From positions 1 through 62,415 of the forward strand of contig NZ_JAKEVM010000006.1 in assembly GCF_022398475.1 (NCBI RefSeq): a DNA stretch of 62,415 nucleotides, in the 5' to 3' direction. This document shows positions 55,490 through 62,415 of the stretch, piece by piece; positions within the stretch are counted from its first letter, which is position 1, and every line of letters starts with the position of its first letter. The notes below the pieces were generated by a model that saw only the letters and a program-made list of their open reading frames with translations, was not told the origin of the DNA and did no database searches. Source of the stretch: Pseudoalteromonas shioyasakiensis. GTDB taxonomy: Bacteria; Pseudomonadota; Gammaproteobacteria; Enterobacterales; Alteromonadaceae. Both the position numbers and the translations under genes were made by a program.

Positions 55490-58063
55490 CTACAGTAAAT
55501 CTTTTAATTGATACAGTAGTTGGTGTGCTTGTCTTGGCGTTAAGCTGTCTGGATCAAGCTGTTTTAAGGTTAATTCAAGCTCAGAAGGCTCATCATCAAA
55601 ACTTAACGTTTGCTGTTGCTGCTCAATAGGAGCAGTAACAGATTGATGGTTCTCAAGCATTTTAAGCTTTTGTTTTGCTTGTTGGATCACCGCTTTTGGT
55701 ACACCAGCCAAGGCAGCAACTTGTAAACCAAAGCTCTTGCTTGCTGCACCTTCAAGCACGGTATGCATAAAGGCAATGGTGTCGTTGTGCTCAATGGCAT
55801 CAAGGTGCACATTTACCAGCCCTGTTTTTTGTTCGGCCAGTTCGGTTAGCTCAAAATAGTGGGTGGCAAATAAGGTTTTAGCGGCAATTTTTGATGCTAA
55901 GTAATCAGCCGTTGCATAGGCAAGCGATAAACCATCATAGGTCGAAGTACCGCGACCAATTTCATCCATCAGGACTAGTGATTGCGCTGTGGCGTTATTT
56001 AAAATTGTTGCTGTTTCGGTCATTTCAACCATGAAGGTTGAGCGTCCTGATGCTAGGTCATCACTTGCGCCAATACGTGTAAAGATACGGTCAATATTAC
56101 CAATCTCTGCACTATCAGCAGGAACGTAACAACCAATGTGAGCCATTAGAACAATAAGTGCAGTTTGGCGCATATAGGTCGATTTACCACCCATATTTGG
56201 ACCTGTGATAATGAGCATTTTACGGTCGTTATTAAGCTCCACAGGGTTAGCTATAAACGGGTCTTTCATTACCTGTTCTACCACTGGGTGGCGACCCTGT
56301 TTAATACTGATATTATCGTTATCGCACAGTGTTGGCTTAGCATAATTGAGCGCTTGCGCACGTTCAGCTAAATTGTTCAGTACATCTAAATCTGCTAAAA
56401 CAGCTGCCATTGTTTGTAACTGCTCAATGTGCGGAGCAATAAACTCAAATAGTTGCTCGTAAAGCTGTTTTTCAAGCGCTAGCGCTTTTGACTGGCTACC
56501 AAGTACTTTATCTTCGTGTTCTTTAAGCTCAGGAATAATATAACGCTCATTATTTTTTAGCGTTTGACGGCGAATATAATCCGCAGGAACTAAATGTGAA
56601 TTAGCACGGCTTACTTCAATAAAAAAGCCATGCACCTTGTTATAGCCTATTTTTAAGGTGCTAATGCCTGTGCGTTCACGCTCACGCTCTTCAAGCTTTT
56701 CGAGAATATCGGTAGCACCTTGGCTTAGGGCACGCCATTCATCAAGCTCACTGTTATAACCTGGGGCAATAACACCCCCATCACGAATAAGCACCGGTGG
56801 GGTTTCGATGACAGCACGTTCTAGTAAGTCTTGTAGCTCAGGTAATTGCTGCGACTTTGCAATAATTTGGCTAATACGCGGATCGTTGGCGTCCAAAAGT
56901 AATTCGTGTAATGGTGCCAGAGCTTGCAGTGCACTACGTAGGCGCGTTAAATCACGCGGGCGTGCTGTGCAAAGTGCTAGGCGTGCAATAACACGCTCAA
57001 TGTCGCCAATTTGCTTTAATGACTCTTGTAGCTCACCACATAATTGCGCATCGATAATTGCACTAATTGCGTTTAGTCGAGAGTTGAGCTCTGTTTTGCT
57101 GCGCACAGGGGTATGAATACGACGCTTTAATAAGCGTGAACCCATAGCTGTGGCTGTTTTATCAAGTACTTGTGCAAGTGTGTTTTCGTAACCGCCCGAT
57201 AAATTAACAGTTAGTTCAAGGTTTTTACGAGTTGCTGCATCTAAGATCACCGCGTGTTCGTTTTGCTCAAGGGTGATTGCACGAATATGCGGCAGGGCTA
57301 TGCGCTGAGTGTCTTTTACGTATTGCATTAAGCAGCCTGCAGCCACTAAAGCCGCGTGTGCTTTGTCTACTCCAAAACCAACTAAATCTTTGGTGCCAAA
57401 TTGGTCACACAGTAAATGCTGGGCTGTATCTAAATCAAACTCCCATTCCGGGCGACGACGTGCGCCTTTGATATGTTCAATTAAATGCACATTTGCAAAT
57501 GTTTCACTATAGAGCAGCTCAGCAGGGGCTAAACGCTGTAATGTTGAGCTAAATGCTTCGTCGGTATTAACTTCTAACACATTGAATCTGCCAGAGTTAA
57601 TATCTAAATAAGCAATACCATATAAGCCTTGTTTACTTTGCCAAACGCTGGTTAGCAAGTTGTCTTGGCGTTCTTGTAATAGCGCTTCGTCAGAAATTGT
57701 GCCTGGTGTAACAATACGTACAACTTTTCGCTCAACAGGGCCTTTGCTAGTCGCTGGGTCACCAACTTGTTCACAAATAGCTACTGACTCACCCATTTGT
57801 ACAAGGCGAGCTAAATAGTTTTCGACTGCGTGATAGGGTACGCCCGCCATTGGAATGGGGTCGCCACCGGCTTTACCTCGATGGGTTTGAGAAATATCAA
57901 GAAGTTGCGCTGCACGCTTGGCATCATCAAAGAAAAGTTCGTAAAAGTCGCCCATACGATAAAACAATAAAATATCCCGATGCTCGGCTTTTATTTTTAG
58001 ATACTGCTGCATCATAGGGGTTTGTTGTTTTATAGTGTGCGGTGCATAAAGATCAAACGACAT
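55490..58063 (-). CDS. mutS: DNA mismatch repair protein MutS
   Basis: MutS recognises mismatches and starts repair. The 857-aa product from the ATG at 58063 begins [21 protein letters not shown]; the mismatch-reading motif is [11 protein letters not shown] near residue 39. The ATPase has Walker [10 protein letters not shown] near residue 610 and the [10 protein letters not shown] signature. A start four codons upstream is possible but not typical. It is divergent from pncC. Confidence 0.97.
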   Translation of the reverse strand: MSFDLYAPHTIKQQTPMMQQYLKIKAEHRDILLFYRMGDFYELFFDDAKRAAQLLDISQTHRGKAGGDPIPMAGVPYHAVENYLARLVQMGESVAICEQVGDPATSKGPVERKVVRIVTPGTISDEALLQERQDNLLTSVWQSKQGLYGIAYLDINSGRFNVLEVNTDEAFSSTLQRLAPAELLYSETFANVHLIEHIKGARRRPEWEFDLDTAQHLLCDQFGTKDLVGFGVDKAHAALVAAGCLMQYVKDTQRIALPHIRAITLEQNEHAVILDAATRKNLELTVNLSGGYENTLAQVLDKTATAMGSRLLKRRIHTPVRSKTELNSRLNAISAIIDAQLCGELQESLKQIGDIERVIARLALCTARPRDLTRLRSALQALAPLHELLLDANDPRISQIIAKSQQLPELQDLLERAVIETPPVLIRDGGVIAPGYNSELDEWRALSQGATDILEKLEERERERTGISTLKIGYNKVHGFFIEVSRANSHLVPADYIRRQTLKNNERYIIPELKEHEDKVLGSQSKALALEKQLYEQLFEFIAPHIEQLQTMAAVLADLDVLNNLAERAQALNYAKPTLCDNDNISIKQGRHPVVEQVMKDPFIANPVELNNDRKMLIITGPNMGGKSTYMRQTALIVLMAHIGCYVPADSAEIGNIDRIFTRIGASDDLASGRSTFMVEMTETATILNNATAQSLVLMDEIGRGTSTYDGLSLAYATADYLASKIAAKTLFATHYFELTELAEQKTGLVNVHLDAIEHNDTIAFMHTVLEGAASKSFGLQVAALAGVPKAVIQQAKQKLKMLENHQSVTAPIEQQQQTLSFDDEPSELELTLKQLDPDSLTPRQAHQLLYQLKDLL

Positions 58064-58084
58064 GTATTTACCCAAAGGCTGAAT

Positions 58085-58582
58085 ATGGAATTACATCAAG
58101 AGATTAAAACACTTGCTGCGAAATTAGGAGCTATTTTAACGGATAAACGCTTATGGATCACTACCGCAGAATCATGCACTGGTGGTGGAGTGAGTTATGC
58201 ACTAACCGATACCCCAGGCAGCTCTAATTATATTGACCGAGCGTTTGTCACTTATAGTAACCAAGCAAAACATGAGCTCATTGGCGTTAGCGAGCAAACC
58301 TTAAACAGCTTTGGTGCGGTGAGTGAGCAAACCGTTGTTGAAATGGCATCGGGGGCAGCAAAAGCTGCAAATGCAGATATCGCAATAGCTATTTCGGGGA
58401 TAGCAGGCCCCGGTGGTGGAACACTGGATAAACCTGTGGGATTAGTATGGTTTTGCATTCATTTTGCTGGTCAAAACTACCCAAGTCAGCAAGTTTTCTC
58501 TGGCGATCGAGCTGAAGTTAGACTGCAAGCCATTGTTTACTCATTAAAAAATATAATTGAATTGATAAAATCTGAAAATTAG
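58085..58582 (+). CDS. pncC: nicotinamide-nucleotide amidase (CinA C-terminal family)
   Basis: A 165-aa stand-alone CinA_C protein. E. coli YgaD/PncC deamidates nicotinamide mononucleotide to nicotinate mononucleotide. The motifs [21 protein letters not shown] and [20 protein letters not shown] (in part) are diagnostic. I use the ATG at 58085 with an AAAGG site; an upstream frame from 58022 crosses the mutS start region. Placement before recA is conserved in gammaproteobacteria. Confidence 0.93.
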   Translation: MELHQEIKTLAAKLGAILTDKRLWITTAESCTGGGVSYALTDTPGSSNYIDRAFVTYSNQAKHELIGVSEQTLNSFGAVSEQTVVEMASGAAKAANADIAIAISGIAGPGGGTLDKPVGLVWFCIHFAGQNYPSQQVFSGDRAEVRLQAIVYSLKNIIELIKSEN

Positions 58583-58583
58583 C

Positions 58584-58611
58584 TTGATACTGTGATTTCA
58601 TACAGTATACT
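58584..58611 (+). promoter_or_regulatory. recA promoter with LexA box
   Basis: TTGATA (58584-58589) and TATACT (58606-58611) are -35 and -10 at 16-bp spacing. Between and over them is a perfect LexA site TACTGTGATTTCATACAGTA (58588-58607, CTGT-N8-ACAG). The layout matches the E. coli recA promoter almost base for base, showing SOS control. Confidence 0.95.
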
Positions 58612-58640
58612 GTCTGCATTAGCCGGATTTGGAGAACAGA

Positions 58641-59687
58641 ATGAACGATAACAAACAAAAAGCCTTAGACGCTGCTTTATCACAAATTGAGCGTCAATTT
58701 GGTAAAGGCTCAATTATGAAACTGGGCGACAATAAAGCCCTAGATATTGAAGCAATTTCAACTGGTTCACTAGGTATCGATATCGCACTAGGTATTGGTG
58801 GTTTACCTACGGGTCGTATTGTTGAAGTGTATGGTCCTGAATCATCAGGTAAAACAACGCTTACTTTACAAGTTATCGCTGAAGCTCAAAAGCAAGGTAA
58901 AACTTGTGCATTCGTAGATGCTGAGCACGCTCTAGATCCTGTATACGCACAAAAATTGGGTGTAAACATTGATGACTTACTTGTTTCTCAACCAGATACT
59001 GGTGAGCAAGCATTAGAAATCTGTGACATGTTAGTTCGTTCAAGTGCAGTTGATGTTGTGATTGTTGACTCGGTAGCAGCTTTAACACCTAAAGCTGAAA
59101 TCGAAGGTGACATGGGTGACTCACACATGGGTCTACAAGCTCGCTTAATGTCACAAGCTTTACGTAAGCTTACAGGTAACATCAAGCGTTCAAACACACT
59201 TTGTATTTTCATCAACCAAATCCGTATGAAAATTGGTGTTATGTTTGGTAATCCTGAAACAACAACAGGTGGTAACGCACTTAAATTCTACTCTTCAGTA
59301 CGTATCGATATTCGTCGTATTGGTTCTGTGAAAGAAGGCGACGAGGTTGTTGGTAACGAAACTCGCGTTAAAGTTGTTAAGAACAAGGTTGCTCCGCCGT
59401 TTAAACAAGCTGAGTTCATCATCATGTATGGCGAAGGTATTTCGAAACAAGGCGAGTTAATTGACCTAGGTGTTAAGCATAAGATTGTTGAAAAGTCAGG
59501 TGCTTGGTACAGCTACAATGGCAGCAAAGTTGGTCAAGGTAAAGCAAACTCAATTAAGTTCTTAAAAGACAACCCAGAGATCGCAGATGAGATCGAAGGT
59601 AAGTTACGTGAGATGCTATTACTTCAGGCAACAGAACAACCAGAAGATGGTGAAGATGCAGGCCTATTAGCTGAAGACGAGCTATAA
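58641..59687 (+). CDS. recA: recombinase RecA
   Basis: RecA drives homologous recombination and triggers LexA self-cleavage. I use the ATG at 58641 ([17 protein letters not shown]) with a GGAGA site. The 348-aa protein has Walker [10 protein letters not shown] near residue 66, loop regions with [21 protein letters not shown] (part), and an acidic C-terminus. No recX follows; a terminator and a repeat array come next. Confidence 0.98.
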   Translation: MNDNKQKALDAALSQIERQFGKGSIMKLGDNKALDIEAISTGSLGIDIALGIGGLPTGRIVEVYGPESSGKTTLTLQVIAEAQKQGKTCAFVDAEHALDPVYAQKLGVNIDDLLVSQPDTGEQALEICDMLVRSSAVDVVIVDSVAALTPKAEIEGDMGDSHMGLQARLMSQALRKLTGNIKRSNTLCIFINQIRMKIGVMFGNPETTTGGNALKFYSSVRIDIRRIGSVKEGDEVVGNETRVKVVKNKVAPPFKQAEFIIMYGEGISKQGELIDLGVKHKIVEKSGAWYSYNGSKVGQGKANSIKFLKDNPEIADEIEGKLREMLLLQATEQPEDGEDAGLLAEDEL

Positions 59688-59735
59688 ACATCGCAAAAGA
59701 GTACAGTTAAGCGTGATTTGACCCGCACTTAACAT

Positions 59736-59769
59736 AAAAAAGACCGCTACACAGTTAGCGGTTTTTTTA
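59736..59769 (+). terminator. recA terminator
   Basis: ACCGCTA, loop, TAGCGGT within flanking A and T runs (AAAAAAGACCGCTA ... TAGCGGTTTTTTT), 48 bp after the recA stop. Confidence 0.88.
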
Positions 59770-59778
59770 TGGGTGAAA

Positions 59779-59943
59779 GTTAGCGAGAGTAAAGTTAGCG
59801 AGAGTAAAGTTAGCGAGAGTAAAGTTAGCGAGAGTAAAGTTAGCGAGAGTAAAGTTAGCGAGAGTAAAGTTAGCGAGAGTAAAGTTAGCGAGAGTAAAGT
59901 TAGCAAGGGGAAAGTTAGAAAGGGTAAAGTTAGCAAGGGGAAA
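59779..59943. repeat. 15-bp tandem array GTTAGCGAGAGTAAA
   Basis: Eight exact head-to-tail copies of GTTAGCGAGAGTAAA (59779-59898) followed by three degenerate copies (GTTAGCAAGGGGAAA, GTTAGAAAGGGTAAA, GTTAGCAAGGGGAAA). The unit is a multiple of three, so every frame is open and gives spurious repetitive frames on both strands. It lies after the recA terminator. From 59688 to 60193 there is no gene: terminator, array, a hairpin GCGGTTTGCACCGC (60069-60082), an inverted copy of the unit (60092-60127) and a second terminator. Confidence 0.93.
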
Positions 59944-60091
59944 GTTACAGGCATTATCGAGTGTTCTGACAGCTAAAAGCGAAACGAAACCATTGAATAC
60001 CACCAACAATGTAGTGATTAAACGCGATATAAAATCGCTGCTACAAACTACTGCCTGCTCCTGTAACGGCGGTTTGCACCGCTTCAAAACG

Positions 60092-60127
60092 CTTTACTCT
60101 CGCTAACTTTACTCTTGCAACTCTTTC
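60092..60127 (-). repeat. inverted copy of the 15-bp repeat unit
   Basis: On the minus strand this reads GTTGCAAGAGTAAAGTTAGC followed by GAGAGTAAAGC, two units of the recA-downstream repeat in opposite orientation. With 59779-59943 it brackets about 150 bp of unique sequence. Confidence 0.75.
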
Positions 60128-60130
60128 ATG

Positions 60131-60157
60131 AAAAAGCCGCATATGATGCGGCTTTTA
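60131..60157 (-). terminator. terminator of the TonB receptor gene
   Basis: AAAAGCCGCAT, loop ATG, ATGCGGCTTTT, 11-bp stem, 37 bp after the receptor stop on the minus strand. It can work in both directions. Confidence 0.85.
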
Positions 60158-60193
60158 ATGTACTTAAAGCTTAAAACTGGTTGTTTTATAAAA

Positions 60194-62317
60194 TTATAGT
60201 TGCCAGTTGAAAGACACTGAGTAGTTACGCGGTGCGCCGTAATAACCTTGAGCCCAGAAAAGACTGTGGATGTACTTTTCGTTGGTCACGTTATTAACGT
60301 TTAAGTTAACACTCATATTGTCGTTAATATCATATGTTGCCATTAGGTTTAATAGGCCGTACGCATCTTGCGTTGTGGTAATAAGTGCAGCATTTGTTGC
60401 CGCATCACGCACTTGTACGCGCTTTGTATCGTCTTGCCAACGATAGTTTAGGCCAAAGGTTAAACCATCAATCTCAGGCACTTTATGAGTTACAGCAAGT
60501 TTGAACTGGTTTTCAGGTGTGTAGTCTTTTACTAACTCATCACCATCAATGTTTAGATTACTGTAGCTGAAGCTTGCACTTAGTGTTTCGTTGATTTGAC
60601 CACTAAGCTCTACTTCAATACCGTCGCTGTTAATACCATCTGCGCCATAGTAGCGAGTGTCGTCAGGTAATGAATCAGGGATAGCAACGGCAAGGCCAAC
60701 TTGTTTAGCATCAAAGTAGGCAAGAGTTACAAATAAATCGTCATCAAGTAGCTGAGCTTTCACACCAATTTCACTGCTTTTACCTGTGATTGGATCTAAG
60801 TAATCGCCATTGATGTCACGCTCTGTTTGCGGTACGAAGGTTTCTGTGTAGCTTGCATAAGTTGAGAAGCTTTCGTTGATATCATACACAGCACCGAAGT
60901 AAGGCACAGTTTGGTCGCTATCTTTGTCTTTTGCAACGCCGTAAGAGGCACCTTCAGTTTCCCAATTTACTTGGCTCACACCTGCTAAAATGCTGAATGC
61001 GTCAGTTGCACGAATGCGTGTTGAAATATATGCAGAGCGTTGACGGCTAGTGATATCAGCACCTGTTAAACCATCAGTAAGTGTTGGTACTGGCGCAACA
61101 CCGTCCCAACCACCTAGCTCAGGCATTGCAGGGAAACCATTGCCTGTAGTGTAGTCATACAATGATTTATCTTTGTTATCCATATCTGCTTGGTTTACAC
61201 CAAACGACAGATCATGTTCCATACCAAATAAATCAAATTTACCTGTTGCGTAGATATCTAAAATGTCGTGCTTATCTTTGTGGTCATATTCACTGGCATA
61301 ACCAGTTAGGCCAAGACCTGTTTCTCTGTCTGGTGTGCCGTAAACATAGAAAAGCTCAGAATCTTGCTCATTTTCTAAGTGCGCGTAGCTTGCTTTTAAG
61401 AACCAAGTATTGGTGATTGCTTGCTCAATTGATAAGAACAGCTGCTCAGTTGTGTTATTCCAGTATGACCAATCAGACGCTGTGCTAGTTGAAGCGTCAA
61501 AGTTTGTTGCTGAACCATCGCTGTAATAAAGCGGTAAGGCACCCCACAGTGGGCTATCAGCATCTTTCTTTTGATTTACATAGTTTGCAGTTACTACTGT
61601 GCTGTCAGTTAGCTGGCCTTCGTAGGCTAGGTAATAAATTGTTTTATCTTGCTCGTAACGGTCAAGGTATGACTCAGTTTTGTGCTTGGTGAATACCGCA
61701 CGTACAGCGTGGTTTTCGTTGATAGCAGTTGAAGCGTCAAGCTCTAAACGCTTATTGTCCCAAGAACCATACGATACAGACGCATTTACTTGCGTTTGAT
61801 AAGTAGGGCGCTTTAGAACCATGTTGACTGTTGCTGATGGGTTACCAGCACCTGTCATTAAACCATTGGCACCACGTACAATTTCAACACTATCGAAAAT
61901 AGAAGTATCTAGTGTACCTTGTATTGAACCGTTGTCTTGCGGCATACCCATGCCATTAACTTGGAAGTTGGTGATCTCAAAACCACGAGCTTTAAAATAA
62001 GTACGGTCAGTTTCGATTTGCTCAACAGTGACGCCCGGTGTACTTTCAAGTACAGCGTTTAGATTATCGAGTGAGAAGTCATCCATTAACGCACGTGAAA
62101 CAACAGAGATTGACTGTGGTGTTTCTTTAATTGTTAGCCCTAATTTGGTTGCTGACTGTGCTTCTTCAGTGATGTAGTTTTTATGATGCTGGCCATACAC
62201 GGCAATTTTTTCAATTGCTTGTTCTTCTTTTTGTTGTTCTGCAAAAGCGTGGCCACTTAAAAGTGCTGAGGTCACAAGGCTTAATTGAGATAAGCGCAAA
62301 AATTTTGTTGATGACAT
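60194..62317 (-). CDS. TonB-dependent siderophore receptor (FhuE/FpvA type)
   Basis: A 707-aa outer-membrane receptor. I start at the ATG at 62317 with a GGAA site; it opens a signal peptide (about 1-27, ending HAFA). The plug domain follows with GLTIKETPQSISVVSRALMDDF, the ferric-siderophore signature, RGFEITNFQVNGMGMPQD and VEIVRGANGLMTGAGNPSATVNMVLKRP (parts). The C-terminus ends with NYSVSFNWQL, as expected for a barrel. A Fur-like box upstream supports iron regulation. The exact siderophore is unknown. Confidence 0.92.
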   Translation of the reverse strand: MSSTKFLRLSQLSLVTSALLSGHAFAEQQKEEQAIEKIAVYGQHHKNYITEEAQSATKLGLTIKETPQSISVVSRALMDDFSLDNLNAVLESTPGVTVEQIETDRTYFKARGFEITNFQVNGMGMPQDNGSIQGTLDTSIFDSVEIVRGANGLMTGAGNPSATVNMVLKRPTYQTQVNASVSYGSWDNKRLELDASTAINENHAVRAVFTKHKTESYLDRYEQDKTIYYLAYEGQLTDSTVVTANYVNQKKDADSPLWGALPLYYSDGSATNFDASTSTASDWSYWNNTTEQLFLSIEQAITNTWFLKASYAHLENEQDSELFYVYGTPDRETGLGLTGYASEYDHKDKHDILDIYATGKFDLFGMEHDLSFGVNQADMDNKDKSLYDYTTGNGFPAMPELGGWDGVAPVPTLTDGLTGADITSRQRSAYISTRIRATDAFSILAGVSQVNWETEGASYGVAKDKDSDQTVPYFGAVYDINESFSTYASYTETFVPQTERDINGDYLDPITGKSSEIGVKAQLLDDDLFVTLAYFDAKQVGLAVAIPDSLPDDTRYYGADGINSDGIEVELSGQINETLSASFSYSNLNIDGDELVKDYTPENQFKLAVTHKVPEIDGLTFGLNYRWQDDTKRVQVRDAATNAALITTTQDAYGLLNLMATYDINDNMSVNLNVNNVTNEKYIHSLFWAQGYYGAPRNYSVSFNWQL

Positions 62318-62367
62318 GCAAAGTTCCAATTAGTTCAATGAATAGTGAAATTAATGCGTAATTTAAT

Positions 62368-62386
62368 CTAAATGAAAATAATTTGC
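62368..62386 (-). promoter_or_regulatory. putative Fur box upstream of the siderophore receptor
   Basis: On the minus strand GCAAATTATTTTCATTTAG matches the 19-bp Fur consensus at 12 positions. It is about 50-70 bp upstream of the receptor ATG, a normal place for a Fur-repressed promoter. Confidence 0.5.
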
Positions 62387-62415
62387 AATTAAGGTTTTCT
62401 GTTTAAGTGAATAAT

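Noticed and set aside
59682..60087. Repetitive open frames on both strands (ESKVS-, LSLTL- and LANFT-type repeats)
   Set aside because: They arise because the 15-bp tandem array is a multiple of three and stop-free in several frames. They have no ribosome binding site or non-repetitive domain.

Overview
This window looks like a chromosomal segment of a marine gammaproteobacterium of the order Alteromonadales, most likely Pseudoalteromonas or a close relative. The clues are moderately AT-rich coding DNA, the argCBFGH cluster whose argH carries an ArgA-like acetyltransferase domain, the order ftsB-ispD-ispF-truD-surE-pcm-yqaA-nlpD-rpoS followed by mutS, pncC and recA, two TonB-dependent receptors, and a GspAB pair. 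The genus assignment is inference from gene content; I could not run a search.

Layout. 1-6010: arginine biosynthesis (argC, argB, argF, argG, argH). The acetyltransferase half of argH(A) lies in the -1 frame after a run of nine A. 6157-8097: a small 68-aa gene and three tandem paralogous membrane proteins of unknown function, behind a perfect palindrome. 8104-14446: housekeeping genes (Wzi-like outer-membrane protein, coaD, a TetR regulator, thiI, panE, a VanZ-like protein, yajQ). 14556-14829: a small basic protein whose ribosome binding site is buried in a 13-bp hairpin. 14970-17035: cobalamin riboswitch and btuB-like receptor. 17184-21958: msrA and an RND efflux pump with its adaptor. 22106-25555: a 32-aa microprotein, a DUF2982-like protein, an orphan, and two DUF1566 surface proteins. 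25543-29988: cca, gspAB and an HD-GYP phosphodiesterase. 30150-34603: putA without its DNA-binding domain, divergent from an Lrp-family regulator. 34652-41577: SH3 protein, ygiF-like triphosphatase, START protein, dgkA, metK, tkt. 41810-42390: parDE with a nonsense-truncated toxin. 42640-47460: ppnP, hpf, an Nramp-related transporter behind an octamer array, and a MoxR/VWA pair. 47513-59687: two DUF proteins, an orphan, and the ftsB-to-recA block with mutS on the opposite strand. 60194-62317: a siderophore-type TonB receptor with a likely Fur box.

How the genes work together. ArgC, B, F, G and H turn N-acetylglutamate into arginine, and the out-of-frame GNAT domain would supply the first step. 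The ftsB-to-rpoS run is tightly packed with overlapping starts and stops and couples isoprenoid synthesis, RNA modification, protein and nucleotide repair, cell separation and the general stress sigma factor. Regulatory sites readable in the sequence are a textbook LexA-controlled recA promoter, a cobalamin riboswitch, a MetJ-type box at metK, palindromes at putA/lrp and parDE, and a Fur-like box.

The least ordinary parts are the argH(A) frameshift site, the three-paralog membrane locus, the hairpin-occluded small gene, the broken parE, the Nramp relative that lacks the canonical metal-binding motifs, and a family of mosaic intergenic repeats (7-, 8- and 15-bp units) sitting mostly between convergent genes and their terminators. 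The three-paralog locus is the best candidate for something undescribed, but its function cannot be read from sequence.
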